From positions 248,001-312,000 of the forward strand of contig NZQV01000006.1 in the NCBI GenBank assembly GCA_002696035.1: a stretch of DNA of 64,000 nucleotides, read 5' to 3'. Made by a program: the position numbers and the translations under genes. The notes below the pieces were generated by a model, which saw only the letters and a program-made list of their open reading frames with translations, was not told where the DNA came from and did no database searches. Positions 1 through 8,885 of this stretch are shown here, one piece after another. Source of the stretch: Balneola sp. Lineage in GTDB: Bacteria > Bacteroidota > Rhodothermia > Balneolales > Balneolaceae. Numbering within the stretch: the stretch's first letter is position 1; the number at the start of each line of letters is the position of its first letter.

Positions 1-1773
1 GCCTGCTCTCGAGCGGCGTACTGCATGCGACACAGCTTCGATAGCTTTATCCTGACCGATCACACGTTTGTGCAGTTCTTCTTCCAGATGCATCAGTTTC
101 TTGCGCTCACTTTGCAGCATTTTGCGAACAGGAATTCCTGTCCATCGTGCCACAATATCAGCGATGTCTTCGGCATCCACTTCCTCTTTTAGCAACGACT
201 GATTTTCCTGCATCTCATCCAGTTTTTCCTGGGATTTCTGCAGATCATTTTCAAGCTGAGCAATAGTCCCGTAACGGAGCTCTGCTACTTTTTCGTAATT
301 TCCTTGTCGTTCAGCTTTATCGGCTTCGTTCTTGGTGGTATCGATGGCTTGCTTCAGTTCACGCACTTTTTGGATCAGATCACGTTCCTGCTCCCACTGC
401 ACACGCATGGATTTTCGTTCCTCTTCCAAGTCAGCCAGTTCTTTTTCAATGCTTTTGATCTTAGACTGATCTTTTTCGCGTTTCAGGGCTTCCCGTTCAA
501 TTTCAAGCTGACGAATTTGTCGCTCTACAGCATCCAGCTCTTCAGGAAGAGAGTCGATCTGCAATCGCAACCGAGAAGCCGCTTCGTCGATCAGGTCAAT
601 GGCTTTATCAGGCAGAAACCGATCGCCAATATATCGATGCGAAAGTTCAGCAGCGGCCACTACAGCCGCATCTTTAATGCGAACGCCGTGGTGTACTTCA
701 TACCGCTCCTGCAATCCCCGTAAAATGGAAACCGTGTCTTCGATGGAGGGCTCGTTGATCAGTACGGTCTGAAGTCGTCGTTCAAGTGCTTTGTCTTTCT
801 CGATGTATTTGCGGTATTCGTCCAGTGTAGTGGCTCCGATGGCATGAAGTTCACCACGAGCTAAGGCAGGTTTCAGAATATTGGCCGCATCCATGGCGCC
901 TTCTGTTGCGCCGGCTCCTACCAAAGTGTGAATTTCATCTATGAATAAAATGATCTCGCCATCAGAATCGGACACATCTTTTACCACAGCTTTCAGGCGT
1001 TCCTCGAACTCTCCACGAAACTTGGTTCCGGCTACAAGAGAGCCCATGTCGAGGGCAACAATGCGTTTGGTTTTGAGGCCTTCCGGAACATCACCCCGAA
1101 CAATACGCAGAGCCATGCCCTCAGCGATGGCGGTTTTACCGACTCCCGGCTCCCCGATCAAAACAGGGTTATTTTTGGTACGACGGGTAAGGATCTGCAT
1201 CACCCGACGAATTTCCTGATCACGACCAATTACGGGGTCGAGTTTGTTTTTCTCTGCGAGTTCATTCAGATCACGGGCATATTTTTTGAGCGCTCCGTAG
1301 CGACTTTCTGCATTGGGGTCATCCACGGTTTGATTTCCACGGACATCCTTCAGCACTTTCAGGATATTTTCTTTGGTAACGCCCTGGTCTTTCAACAGAT
1401 TGGCGACTTCACCTTTTACTTCAGTCATTCCGATCAACACATGTTCAGAACTGATATATTCATCGCCCAAATTTGTTGCTTCTTTTTGGGCCTTATCAAA
1501 CAACTCCTTGCTGGTGTTCGACAAGTATTGCCCTGTAACAGATGAACCCTGTACTTTTGGAAGTCTGTCCGTTATAGAATCTATCGCTTTCCCAATAGTA
1601 GCCGGATTTGCTCCCAACTTGCTAAGTAATGTGTTTACGATACTCTCCTGGTCACTCAGAAATGCCTTCAAAATATGCGCCGGTTCTACGGCCTGATTGT
1701 TGGCAGACTGTGCCAGCTCTATGGACTTTTGAACGGCTTCCTGAGCCTTTAATGTAAATTTATTCAAGTTCAT
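1..1773 (-). CDS. clpB: ATP-dependent disaggregase chaperone ClpB (C-terminal part outside window)
   Basis: Hsp100/ClpB unfolds and resolubilises aggregated proteins together with DnaK. The first 591 codons are present. They contain the double Clp N-domain, then NBD1 with Walker A GEPGVGKT (about 1135-1170), Walker B with the acidic pair in [13 protein letters not shown], and the long coiled-coil middle domain (about 200-600). The sequence runs into the NBD2 entrance ([15 protein letters not shown]) before the window ends. The coiled-coil M domain separates ClpB from ClpA/ClpC. The ATG at 1773 is preceded by GGAGAA six bases upstream. Divergent from the outer-membrane protein gene at 1935. 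No CIRCE element is visible in the 161 bp between them. Confidence 0.96.
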   Translation of the reverse strand, partial: MNLNKFTLKAQEAVQKSIELAQSANNQAVEPAHILKAFLSDQESIVNTLLSKLGANPATIGKAIDSITDRLPKVQGSSVTGQYLSNTSKELFDKAQKEATNLGDEYISSEHVLIGMTEVKGEVANLLKDQGVTKENILKVLKDVRGNQTVDDPNAESRYGALKKYARDLNELAEKNKLDPVIGRDQEIRRVMQILTRRTKNNPVLIGEPGVGKTAIAEGMALRIVRGDVPEGLKTKRIVALDMGSLVAGTKFRGEFEERLKAVVKDVSDSDGEIILFIDEIHTLVGAGATEGAMDAANILKPALARGELHAIGATTLDEYRKYIEKDKALERRLQTVLINEPSIEDTVSILRGLQERYEVHHGVRIKDAAVVAAAELSHRYIGDRFLPDKAIDLIDEAASRLRLQIDSLPEELDAVERQIRQLEIEREALKREKDQSKIKSIEKELADLEEERKSMRVQWEQERDLIQKVRELKQAIDTTKNEADKAERQGNYEKVAELRYGTIAQLENDLQKSQEKLDEMQENQSLLKEEVDAEDIADIVARWTGIPVRKMLQSERKKLMHLEEELHKRVIGQDKAIEAVSHAVRRSRAG

Positions 1774-1934
1774 ATGATTTCTCCGTTTATCTCTTTTTTA
1801 TACTCATATTCACCAAAACCGTGCCTTTCTCAAAATTGTGTCGCATTTACATGTTATAAAATTGTACACTGCCTTTTGTGATGTTGCTAAAGAATTCTAA
1901 GTGCCAAATTGTTCGCCAAACTGACTAATCTGAC

Positions 1935-3414
1935 ATGAAATATTTCAAGTATTGCCTCTCCTGTTTCATTCTAATTCTCATCACAAAACCGGTTTTAGCG
2001 CAGCAAAGCATAGGCTTTTCTGACAGTACTGACTTTCAATATATCATAGATTACAGGCTGCCAGATTGGGGGTATAGTAATTTTTCGCTTTCTACAGCAA
2101 GTATTGGAAACAATGGTCAATTGAATGTTTTTAAGTTAGATCGTGATCCGGAAACTACCGAACTTCCTTTTATTTTTGAGGATCGTGAATTAAGGAACCA
2201 GCTAAATATTTCTCTACGGCCTGTATATGAATACTACCGGGAGTCGGAACAGAAGATGATTGATCTTTACACTTATGCTAGGGTTGGAAGCAATTACTCT
2301 TCTTATAGTGAAAAAAACAAATCCTGATCTAGACTATGATCCTCAGGAGATCAAAATTGATGCAGATCGTATCACCAGATCCAACGTTATTGGGCAGTTC
2401 ATCCAATTCGACTCTAAATTTTATATGAATGATGATCTGTTCGTCCTGGCAGGGTTTATGGGTGATATAAGTTTCTCAGGAAGTACGTTCGAAGCTGAAT
2501 ATACCTTCAACCCACAGAATGACCGCGAAGCCCAAGAACGCAATCGGTATCTCCGAGCTGACCCAGAATTAGGCATTGGATTTGGACGAGTTCGCAATAT
2601 AGGACCACAGATCAGAGCTATCAGACTTAATGAACGCTACTCCGCCATCACCAATAGCAATTTAACCAGCGATGAGATCATAGCATCAGCAGAACAGTTT
2701 ACCAAAGCAAGCAGCTATCCAAAAACCAAGGATCGCTCCAGGAAGTATTTTTGGAGTGATATGAATCAGGAACTGTCCGGAAAATTAGATGAGATCTCTG
2801 CTTACGATATCTTCTACCTCGATGATGTTTTTAGTGAGAATATCGGGCAGCGACTGGAAGGTTTTGATGTGTTACTAAGTGGGAAATTCGCTTATTACAA
2901 CCGGTTAAATCGGGATGAAGAAACTACCAATATTAGCGATAATGTGATGCGTGATTTGCTGATACGGAAAAGAGTTGATGCCTATTCACAGATTCGCTGG
3001 TATAAAAACCTGGACCTGAATCATCAGCTTGGTTTTGTATCCCAACACCGGATAGCCTTCCCATTAGAAAAAGATGAAGAGTTAGAAATGGATATTGATA
3101 TGATAGCTCAGTTTTCGTGGCTATGGACCATCACCGACCGGTATTTATTGGAAACCAGTTTCAATAACCATTATGAAAAACCAGTATTTAAGGAACGGAT
3201 CTTCAATGAGAGGCAATACCAGTTCCAGTCTTATGTAAGATCTGCCTTAACCTATTTTATCGAAAACAGACTTTCGTTGACTGGGCGAGTCTTACTGGGT
3301 TTTGATAAAGATAGACAAGATAACAGGAATCAAGATCTTCAAACCACCACGAATTCTTTTAGATGGCAAGCTTCCTTCAACTTAAGATACTATTTTGATC
3401 GAAATTTATACTGA
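1935..3414 (+). pseudogene. Outer-membrane beta-barrel-like protein, interrupted by a one-base frameshift
   Basis: Two overlapping reading frames read as one protein of about 492 residues if one A is removed from the A7 run at 2311-2317. The first frame (1935-2327) starts with a clean signal peptide ending in VLAQQ. The second (about 2312-3414) continues in frame as S-E-K-T-N-P-D-L-D-Y and ends in aromatic, alternating strands (FRWQASFNLRYYFDRNLY), typical of an outer-membrane barrel C-terminus. I do not recognise the family. The frame change needed is +1 (or -2), so a classical -1 slippery-site explanation does not fit. Possible causes are a contracting and expanding homopolymer (phase variation), gene decay, or a sequencing indel. 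Divergent from clpB. Confidence 0.7.
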
Positions 3415-3461
3415 TACTGAGCTTCAGAAGTATCCCTAAACTGTTGAAAAATCACGGAAAT

Positions 3462-3518
3462 AAAAAAACCCTGAACTGTATCAGAGTTCAGGGTTTGGGT
3501 TTTTCGGGGTACAAATTC
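3462..3518 (-). terminator. Strong intrinsic terminator, copy 1 of a duplicated element
   Basis: Perfect 9-bp stem CCCTGAACT (3469-3477) / AGTTCAGGG (3485-3493). On the minus strand the loop is CTGATAC, followed by seven U (A7 at 3462-3468). It lies between convergent genes, the barrel protein (plus, ends 3414) and htrA (minus, ends 3691). A weaker T-rich tail follows on the plus side, so it may act both ways. The right flank, TTTGGGTTTTTCGGGGTACAAATTC-like (3494-3518), is repeated next to the second hairpin at 3628-3679. Confidence 0.8.
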
Positions 3519-3627
3519 AAAAAATTTCTGTCCTTCTAAGATAAGGAATGTTTTAGAACATTCCCTGTAATTTTAAGTAAATATGTTCTTTTTACTATAA
3601 ATTTTATTAATCAGGGTAATTGAGAAT

Positions 3628-3679
3628 AAACCCCGGTTCGTATCAGGAACCAGGGTTTGGGTTTTCGGGGTACAAATTC
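3628..3679 (-). terminator. Intrinsic terminator after htrA, copy 2 of the duplicated element
   Basis: A 10-bp stem, 3630-3639 with 3647-3656, containing one G-U pair when read as minus-strand RNA. The loop on that strand is CTGATAC, the same as the next hairpin downstream. The U-tract is weak (GTTTATT). It begins 12 bases after the htrA stop. The flank at 3656-3679 repeats 3494-3518 almost exactly, so the terminator with its flank has been duplicated. Confidence 0.65.
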
Positions 3680-3690
3680 TTTCACTCACT

Positions 3691-5154
3691 TTATAGTTCA
3701 AACGCTACGTATTGTTCCATATTATTTCTATAAACAGTGAGTAACACTAATTCGCTATCTTCATTTCCAAGTACGCTGTAAAACTCACTTACTGATGAAA
3801 TTCGGGTTTTCTGAACTGAGGTTATAATATCTCCTCTTCTCAAGCCTCTTTCATAAGCTGCGCTGCTTTCGCTTACACTTCCAACCACAATACCTTTTAA
3901 ATCATTCGGCGCGTTTAACTGCCTGCGAATATCTGAGGTTAACTCCTGTAATTCAAAACCTAATTTATCTTCTAGCTCCTGACTATTTTCGGGAGATGCC
4001 TGTGCAATTACCTCATCCTCTCTTTTACTTAACGTCACATCAACCGTCTTATTATCATCATTACGAATAATACCTAGCGTGACCTTATCTCCAGGTTTGT
4101 AAACGGCAATGCGGGTTCTGAAGCTATCCCAGTTTCTGATCTCTTCCTTGTTCAGGGAAACAATGATATCATCTTCCTGAAGACCGGCTTTATCGGCGGG
4201 ACTGTCTTCCTGTACTTCCCCAACAATGATTCCTCGATCACTATTCAGTCCAAGTGCACGCGCCAGCGTTCGGTCCACTTCACCTTTAAAGGTGATACCA
4301 AGATACCCACGAGATACTTCTCCATCTTCGATCAGATCATCCATAATGCGCTCGGCCAGGTTGATTGGAATAGCGAAACCAATTCCATCATTTCCACCTG
4401 AACGGGAGGCAATGGCTGAGTTAACACCTACTAACTGTCCGTTTACATCGATCAGTGCTCCGCCTGAATTCCCCGGATTGATGGCCGCATCGGTCTGGAT
4501 GTAATCACCATATATTGTCAGATTATTCAGAGATCGGCCTCGCGCACTCACAATTCCAAAAGATACGGTGTGAGCCAGATCTTCTGACAATGGACTACCA
4601 ATGGCTAATACCATGGCCCCAACTTTCAGGTTATCGCTGTTTCCGAGTTCAACAACAGGCAGGTCTTCCACATCGATCTGCAGTACAGCAATATCAGTTT
4701 GGGGATCGGCTCCTACTACTTTAGCATCTACTTCGTTGCCATTCATCATCCGAACCTGAATTTCATCGGCTTTATCAATGACATGATTGTTCGTTAATAT
4801 ATATCCTTCTTCAGATACAATAACACCTGAGCCAAGTCCGCGCTGTACACGTTCCTGAGTCTGGCCTTCATCCCTTGGATTTCCAAAAAATCTTGAAAAA
4901 GGATTAACGACCCGCACTTCTTGTGTTCGTTTAGTGGTGATAGTGACCACAGAGGGATTGGTCTTTTCGGCAATATCTACGATCGCATCATTGAAATCTT
5001 TTAAAGAAACTACAGACCTACTTTCAGCCGATGTAACTTTGGTATCATTATCTGAAGAGGTAGTATGTACTGAATCGGATGTAGCGACATTCAAACCAAG
5101 TATGACTAATAAGGCAGCTGCCACTCCAAATGTATTCTTCACAAAAGTGTTCAT
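3691..5154 (-). CDS. htrA: HtrA/DegP-family periplasmic serine protease with two PDZ domains
   Basis: Periplasmic quality-control protease and chaperone. The 487 residues start with an N-terminal signal or anchor (residues 8-25). The trypsin-like domain has the triad His124 (TNNHVID), Asp154 (TDIAVL) and Ser230 (NPGNSGG). Two PDZ domains follow, at about 275-370 and 395-487, each with a GLxxGDII or GLQEDDII ligand loop. Length and two-PDZ architecture match DegP/DegQ rather than DegS. Two intrinsic terminators follow, and hsp20 lies upstream on the same strand behind its own terminator. The genes are therefore separately transcribed but form an envelope/proteostasis neighbourhood with clpB. 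Confidence 0.95.
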   Translation of the reverse strand: MNTFVKNTFGVAAALLVILGLNVATSDSVHTTSSDNDTKVTSAESRSVVSLKDFNDAIVDIAEKTNPSVVTITTKRTQEVRVVNPFSRFFGNPRDEGQTQERVQRGLGSGVIVSEEGYILTNNHVIDKADEIQVRMMNGNEVDAKVVGADPQTDIAVLQIDVEDLPVVELGNSDNLKVGAMVLAIGSPLSEDLAHTVSFGIVSARGRSLNNLTIYGDYIQTDAAINPGNSGGALIDVNGQLVGVNSAIASRSGGNDGIGFAIPINLAERIMDDLIEDGEVSRGYLGITFKGEVDRTLARALGLNSDRGIIVGEVQEDSPADKAGLQEDDIIVSLNKEEIRNWDSFRTRIAVYKPGDKVTLGIIRNDDNKTVDVTLSKREDEVIAQASPENSQELEDKLGFELQELTSDIRRQLNAPNDLKGIVVGSVSESSAAYERGLRRGDIITSVQKTRISSVSEFYSVLGNEDSELVLLTVYRNNMEQYVAFEL

Positions 5155-5241
5155 TTTCGTTTTCTTTTATTCTTATTTGTGATTCGAATTAACAACGCAC
5201 TTATTCTTTAAAATTGTGCGGTTTATAAATTTCTTACAAAT

Positions 5242-5275
5242 AAAAAAGCCGGGATTGCTATCAGGCAACCCCGGT
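5242..5275 (-). terminator. Intrinsic terminator after hsp20
   Basis: The minus-strand RNA forms an 11-position stem (5248-5258 with 5265-5275), including one G-U pair and one unpaired outermost position. The loop is CTGATA and six U follow (A6 at 5242-5247). The loop matches the two terminators after htrA. Confidence 0.85.
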
Positions 5276-5298
5276 TTCCTAAACCTAGTATGTCAGAT

Positions 5299-5727
5299 TT
5301 ATGAAATTTCGATCTGTCTTTTAACTTTTTCTTCGCTTTTACTAATCGTGATGTCTAATACACCATTTTCGTATTTCGCGTTTATGCTTTCCTCATCGAT
5401 ACTGTCAGGTAATTGAAATGAACGACTAAATGAGCCGAAACCTGACTCTAGTCGATGATAATTCTTATTACTCTCTTCATTTTCAAATGTACGTTCACCG
5501 CTTATAGTTAAACGTCCATTATCGAGATCTATATTGATATCATCCTTTTTCATACCGGGCAGCGCTACCTCAATTTCGAAACTGTTGTCAGTTTCTGAAA
5601 TATCCACGCTGGGTATAAAGGAATCTTTTCTGTACTTCAATGAATCATTAAAAAATTCATCCAGAATATCACTGAATCTCTTGTTCTGAAGTTCAGTATT
5701 GGGTCGGGTATAATTGATAAGTGCCAT
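5299..5727 (-). CDS. Small heat-shock protein, Hsp20/alpha-crystallin family
   Basis: ATP-independent holdase that binds unfolding proteins. The alpha-crystallin domain spans about residues 38-135. It starts at DISETDNSFEIEVALPGMKK and has the conserved A-x-Y-x-N-G-V-L motif near the C-terminus (INAKYENGVLDITI). The short C-terminal tail is IEIS, where canonical family members have an I-x-I anchor. I take the ATG at 5727 (MALINYTR). A TTG four codons earlier is possible, but neither start has a strong ribosome site. A sigma-54-type promoter lies about 50 bp upstream (5779-5794). Flanked downstream by its own terminator, so it is probably monocistronic. Confidence 0.93.
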   Translation of the reverse strand: MALINYTRPNTELQNKRFSDILDEFFNDSLKYRKDSFIPSVDISETDNSFEIEVALPGMKKDDINIDLDNGRLTISGERTFENEESNKNYHRLESGFGSFSRSFQLPDSIDEESINAKYENGVLDITISKSEEKVKRQIEIS

Positions 5728-5778
5728 AATGCTCTGCAATTTTTGTTAGAGTTTTTATCATTAATTCACTCTTATAAT

Positions 5779-5794
5779 TGCAAGTCATATGCCA
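5779..5794 (-). promoter_or_regulatory. Putative sigma-54 (-24/-12) promoter of hsp20
   Basis: Minus strand TGGCATATGACTTGCA. It has GG and GC elements exactly 10 bases apart and differs from the consensus TGGCAC-N5-TTGCA at one position. The start of transcription would fall near 5767-5770, giving a leader of about 40 bases to the ATG at 5727. The E. coli ibpB small heat-shock gene is also reported to have a sigma-54 promoter. No enhancer-binding site or rpoN gene was identified in this window. Confidence 0.5.
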
Positions 5795-5933
5795 ATGAAG
5801 CGTTACCGGCACAAGCCTGACATTGGGGCAAAACGTCTCTGTAGAAATTTCAGAATTGTTTTTTTGAATAGAAAAGTTGACAGCCGGGTAGCACACAACT
5901 GGCAGAATTCAGCAACAAGTTGGCAGGAGGTTA

Positions 5934-5992
5934 GGTTTTAGATGCTAGGTGCGAGGTTTTAGAAATTGTTCTAACACCTCACCCCTAAAACA
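5934..5992. repeat. Long imperfect inverted repeat downstream of DAHP synthase
   Basis: The left arm has GTTTTAG, AGGTG and GGTTTTAGAA blocks. The right arm has TTCTAACACCTC and CCTAAAAC, so the two arms pair imperfectly over about 25 bases. The left arm contains a repeated TTTTAG/GAGGTTTTAG unit. It sits just after the stop of the minus-strand DAHP synthase gene and could act as a 3' hairpin, but has no U-tract. Confidence 0.5.
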
Positions 5993-5995
5993 TAT

Positions 5996-7354
5996 TCAAG
6001 AATAGCTTTTCTTCCACTCGCGGGCAACGAGAAAGGCCATCTCCAGACTTTGTTCGTAGTTGAGGCGAGGATCGCAGAAGGTTTCATAGTTGCGTTGCAG
6101 TCCTTTTTCATCCAGGCCGTTGGCTCCGCCTACACATTCGGTTACATTATCACCGGTGAGCTCGAGATGCACTCCGCCAAGATAGCTTCCTTCTGCCCGG
6201 TGTATGGCAAATGCCGACTGAACTTCACTTAAAATATCATCAAAATTACGTGTTTTAATTCCGCCATCGGTATTAAAGGTATTACCGTGCATAGGATCTG
6301 AACTCCAAACCACCGGAAAGCCTTCCCGACGTACAGCCTGAATTAAACCCGGCAGGTCTTTCTCGATCTCGTCTTTCCCAAAGCGAGTGATCAAAACAAT
6401 CTTACCGGCTTCATGATTTGGGTTCAGGGTTTCGATAAGCTTTAGTGTTTCATCAATTTCAAACGGCGGGCCAACCTTAATACCTACCGGATTGTTGATG
6501 CCTTTGAAATATTCAACATGCGCACCATCCAGATCTCGCGTTCTGTTACCCAGCCACACCATGTGTGCACTGAGATTGAAATGCCCTTTTTTGCGCGGAA
6601 CCGCTCGTGTTTGTGCAGAATCGTAATATAGATTGAGTGCCTCATGGGAGGTGTAAAAATCTACTTTCTGCAAGGTTGAAAAAGTATCCGGAGCAATGGA
6701 CTCCACAAAACGAACGGCCTTGGTGATAGATTTCACCATGTCTTCGTATTCGGCGTAATATTCATTGTTTTGCATGAAATCGAGCTCCCACTGTTCGGGG
6801 TGATGGAGATCGGCAAAACCTTCATCCGCCAAAGCACGCAAAAAATTCAGGGTAAGGCCTGCCTTGTGATATCCTTCCAGAAGACGATCCGGGTTGGGCA
6901 TCCGAACGCCAGATTTTGATTCAAACCCGTTGATCAGATCTCCCCGGTAATTATGAATTTCTTCTCCATTCACCGTTTCAAAATCGCTGGAACGCGGTTT
7001 TGCATACTGTCCGGCAATGCGGCCCACTCTCAAAACGGGAACGCCCATTTCATGGATCAAAATAAAACTTGTTTGCAACAGCACCTTTACCATATTTACG
7101 ATCTTGGGTGCCTTGGTAGCGTCAAAACTTTCGGCGCAGTCGCCGCCCTGCAACAAAAACGATTTCCCAGCCGCTACATCAGCAAGCTTGCTCTTAAGGG
7201 CGTCAATTTCCCAAGAGGTAACCAGTGGGGGCAATCCTTTCAGTGTCTCAAAAGCTTCTTCAAGTTTTTGCTGATCAGGATATTCGGGTAACTGTTTTAC
7301 AGGTTTCTGTTTCCACGAGGTGGGAGACCAATTTTGCTGTGCTACTTCTGCCAT
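5996..7354 (-). CDS. Class II 3-deoxy-7-phosphoheptulonate (DAHP) synthase
   Basis: First step of the shikimate pathway: phosphoenolpyruvate plus erythrose-4-phosphate gives DAHP. The 452-residue length and the motif LLQGGDCAESF (metal-binding Cys), then RVGRIAGQYAKPRSS and DPMHGNT, identify the plant-type class II enzyme rather than the AroG/F/H type. No chorismate mutase or ACT domain is fused. The ATG at 7354 gives a start MAEVAQQNW that matches the family. Upstream on the minus strand, TTGAAT-N16-TATAAT (about 7420-7447) could be a promoter, in the 120 bp shared with the divergent cyclase gene. Confidence 0.94.
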   Translation of the reverse strand: MAEVAQQNWSPTSWKQKPVKQLPEYPDQQKLEEAFETLKGLPPLVTSWEIDALKSKLADVAAGKSFLLQGGDCAESFDATKAPKIVNMVKVLLQTSFILIHEMGVPVLRVGRIAGQYAKPRSSDFETVNGEEIHNYRGDLINGFESKSGVRMPNPDRLLEGYHKAGLTLNFLRALADEGFADLHHPEQWELDFMQNNEYYAEYEDMVKSITKAVRFVESIAPDTFSTLQKVDFYTSHEALNLYYDSAQTRAVPRKKGHFNLSAHMVWLGNRTRDLDGAHVEYFKGINNPVGIKVGPPFEIDETLKLIETLNPNHEAGKIVLITRFGKDEIEKDLPGLIQAVRREGFPVVWSSDPMHGNTFNTDGGIKTRNFDDILSEVQSAFAIHRAEGSYLGGVHLELTGDNVTECVGGANGLDEKGLQRNYETFCDPRLNYEQSLEMAFLVAREWKKSYS

Positions 7355-7474
7355 AGGTTGTTTATTTCTAAGTGAGATGCTAAAACTATCGGTTTTTCAG
7401 ACTTAATGCTTAAAAATTCTCATACATTATATCGATGAATAAAATATATTCAAGATAAATCCTAATTTTTCGAG

Positions 7475-8764
7475 ATGTTAGAAACAAAGACGCGTATTCT
7501 GGTAGTGGATGATCATCCTGCATTGGTAACACTTACCAGGCATAAATTAATTCAAAAGGGATACGAAGTTTTAACGGCACAAAATGGCGAAGATGCATTT
7601 GAAGTTGCCAAAACGGAATATCCCGACCTGATCTTAAGTGATGTTGACATGCCCGTTATGAACGGTTTTGAACTTTGCCGGGCAGTTAAAGAACATGATC
7701 AACTCTACAAGATCCCATTTATACTGATCACATCTATGGTTACGACCGACCATATTATGAAGGGGATCGAAGCGGGGGCCAATAATTATCTCACCAAGCC
7801 TTATGATGACGATACGCTGTTCATTAAAATTGAAGAGCTGCTCTCAAACCCGCCCATTCCCAACCGTGAAGCCGATTATGTTGATGTGGTAGTGGAAGGC
7901 AAAACATACACCATTCAGGCCGATCATACCCAGCTCATCAACCTGCTGATCTCCACGTATAAAAATACGCTGGAGCAAAACAATCAGCTTAGTAAAATGC
8001 AAAGTGGTCTGAATGCCGCAAATAAGGAATTAGAGCTTACTAAAAAAGAGCATGAAGAACTGATCCACAATATTTTTCCAGAGAAAGTTGCCGAGCATTT
8101 GCTTGCTTACGGAACGGTAAATCCGGAACGCTACGAGGACTCCACCGTCATGTTTACCGACTTTTCCGGGTTCACCAAAGTTGTGCCAGATCTCAGCCCG
8201 GAAGAACTTATTAAAAGCCTGAGTTATTATTTTGACCGGTTTGATGAGATCACAGGCAAACATAACCTCATCAAGATCAAAACCATTGGCGACAGCTATA
8301 TGGCAGCCGGAGGACTTCCTGAACGAAACAACTCTCACCCTATTGATGCCATATTAGCCGCGCTTAAGATCAGTCAGTTTGTAGAAATGTCCGCCCAAAA
8401 TTCGGATAAAAATGTACCATATCTGCCTATCCGCATAGGTATTCACACAGGTAAAGCAGTGGTTGGCGTCATTGGTAAAAGTCGGTTTGCTTACGATATT
8501 TGGGGTGAGACGGTAAACCTCGCCGCCCGACTTGAATCTCATTCCGAGGAAAACTCCATCAATATCTCAGAAACTACCTACGAGCGGGTAAAAGATTTCT
8601 TTGAATGCGAGAAACGAGGCGAAATTGACATTAAATACCTTGGTAAAGTCCCTATGTTTTTTGTGAACCGTATAAAGCCTCAGTTTTCCGAGGATGAAGA
8701 TGGCATCATCCCAAACCGCCTTTTTATCAGAGAATACAACAGTCAGGTTCGCAATCAGGACTAA
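7475..8764 (+). CDS. Response-regulator receiver fused to class III adenylate cyclase
   Basis: One polypeptide joining an input and a second-messenger output. The receiver domain (1-125) has the acidic pair Asp12/Asp13, phospho-acceptor Asp56 (SDVDMP) and Lys108 (LTKPYD). A helical linker (about 150-205) leads to the cyclase domain (220-420). Metal-binding Asp229 (FTDFSGFT) and Asp273 (TIGDSYM), Lys269 and Asp341 (purine selection favouring ATP), and Asn348/Arg352 (NLAARLES) are all present, so it should be active and make cAMP. No histidine kinase is adjacent. Monocistronic in appearance; divergent from DAHP synthase. Confidence 0.9.
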   Translation: MLETKTRILVVDDHPALVTLTRHKLIQKGYEVLTAQNGEDAFEVAKTEYPDLILSDVDMPVMNGFELCRAVKEHDQLYKIPFILITSMVTTDHIMKGIEAGANNYLTKPYDDDTLFIKIEELLSNPPIPNREADYVDVVVEGKTYTIQADHTQLINLLISTYKNTLEQNNQLSKMQSGLNAANKELELTKKEHEELIHNIFPEKVAEHLLAYGTVNPERYEDSTVMFTDFSGFTKVVPDLSPEELIKSLSYYFDRFDEITGKHNLIKIKTIGDSYMAAGGLPERNNSHPIDAILAALKISQFVEMSAQNSDKNVPYLPIRIGIHTGKAVVGVIGKSRFAYDIWGETVNLAARLESHSEENSINISETTYERVKDFFECEKRGEIDIKYLGKVPMFFVNRIKPQFSEDEDGIIPNRLFIREYNSQVRNQD

Positions 8765-8885
8765 ACTTACATACCCCGGTTTAACCCCAACACAGTACTC
8801 ATCAATTTCCATAGAAAGGAATGAAGCTTTTCCCGCTTCTGTTTTGTATTTTTCGAAGTTCTGAAATTCAAAAACCGAAGCAACT

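Noticed and set aside
304-723. Plus-strand frame of 139 codons
   Set aside because: Lies wholly inside clpB on the opposite strand, whose translation matches the family throughout; no ribosome site or family resemblance.
2311-2318. Classical -1 ribosomal frameshift site AAAAAAC
   Set aside because: The heptamer is present, but the frame needed downstream is +1 (or -2), so -1 slippage would not restore the protein.
5693-5896. Minus-strand 67-codon frame upstream of hsp20
   Set aside because: Overlaps the hsp20 start region and the sigma-54-like site; no recognisable protein.
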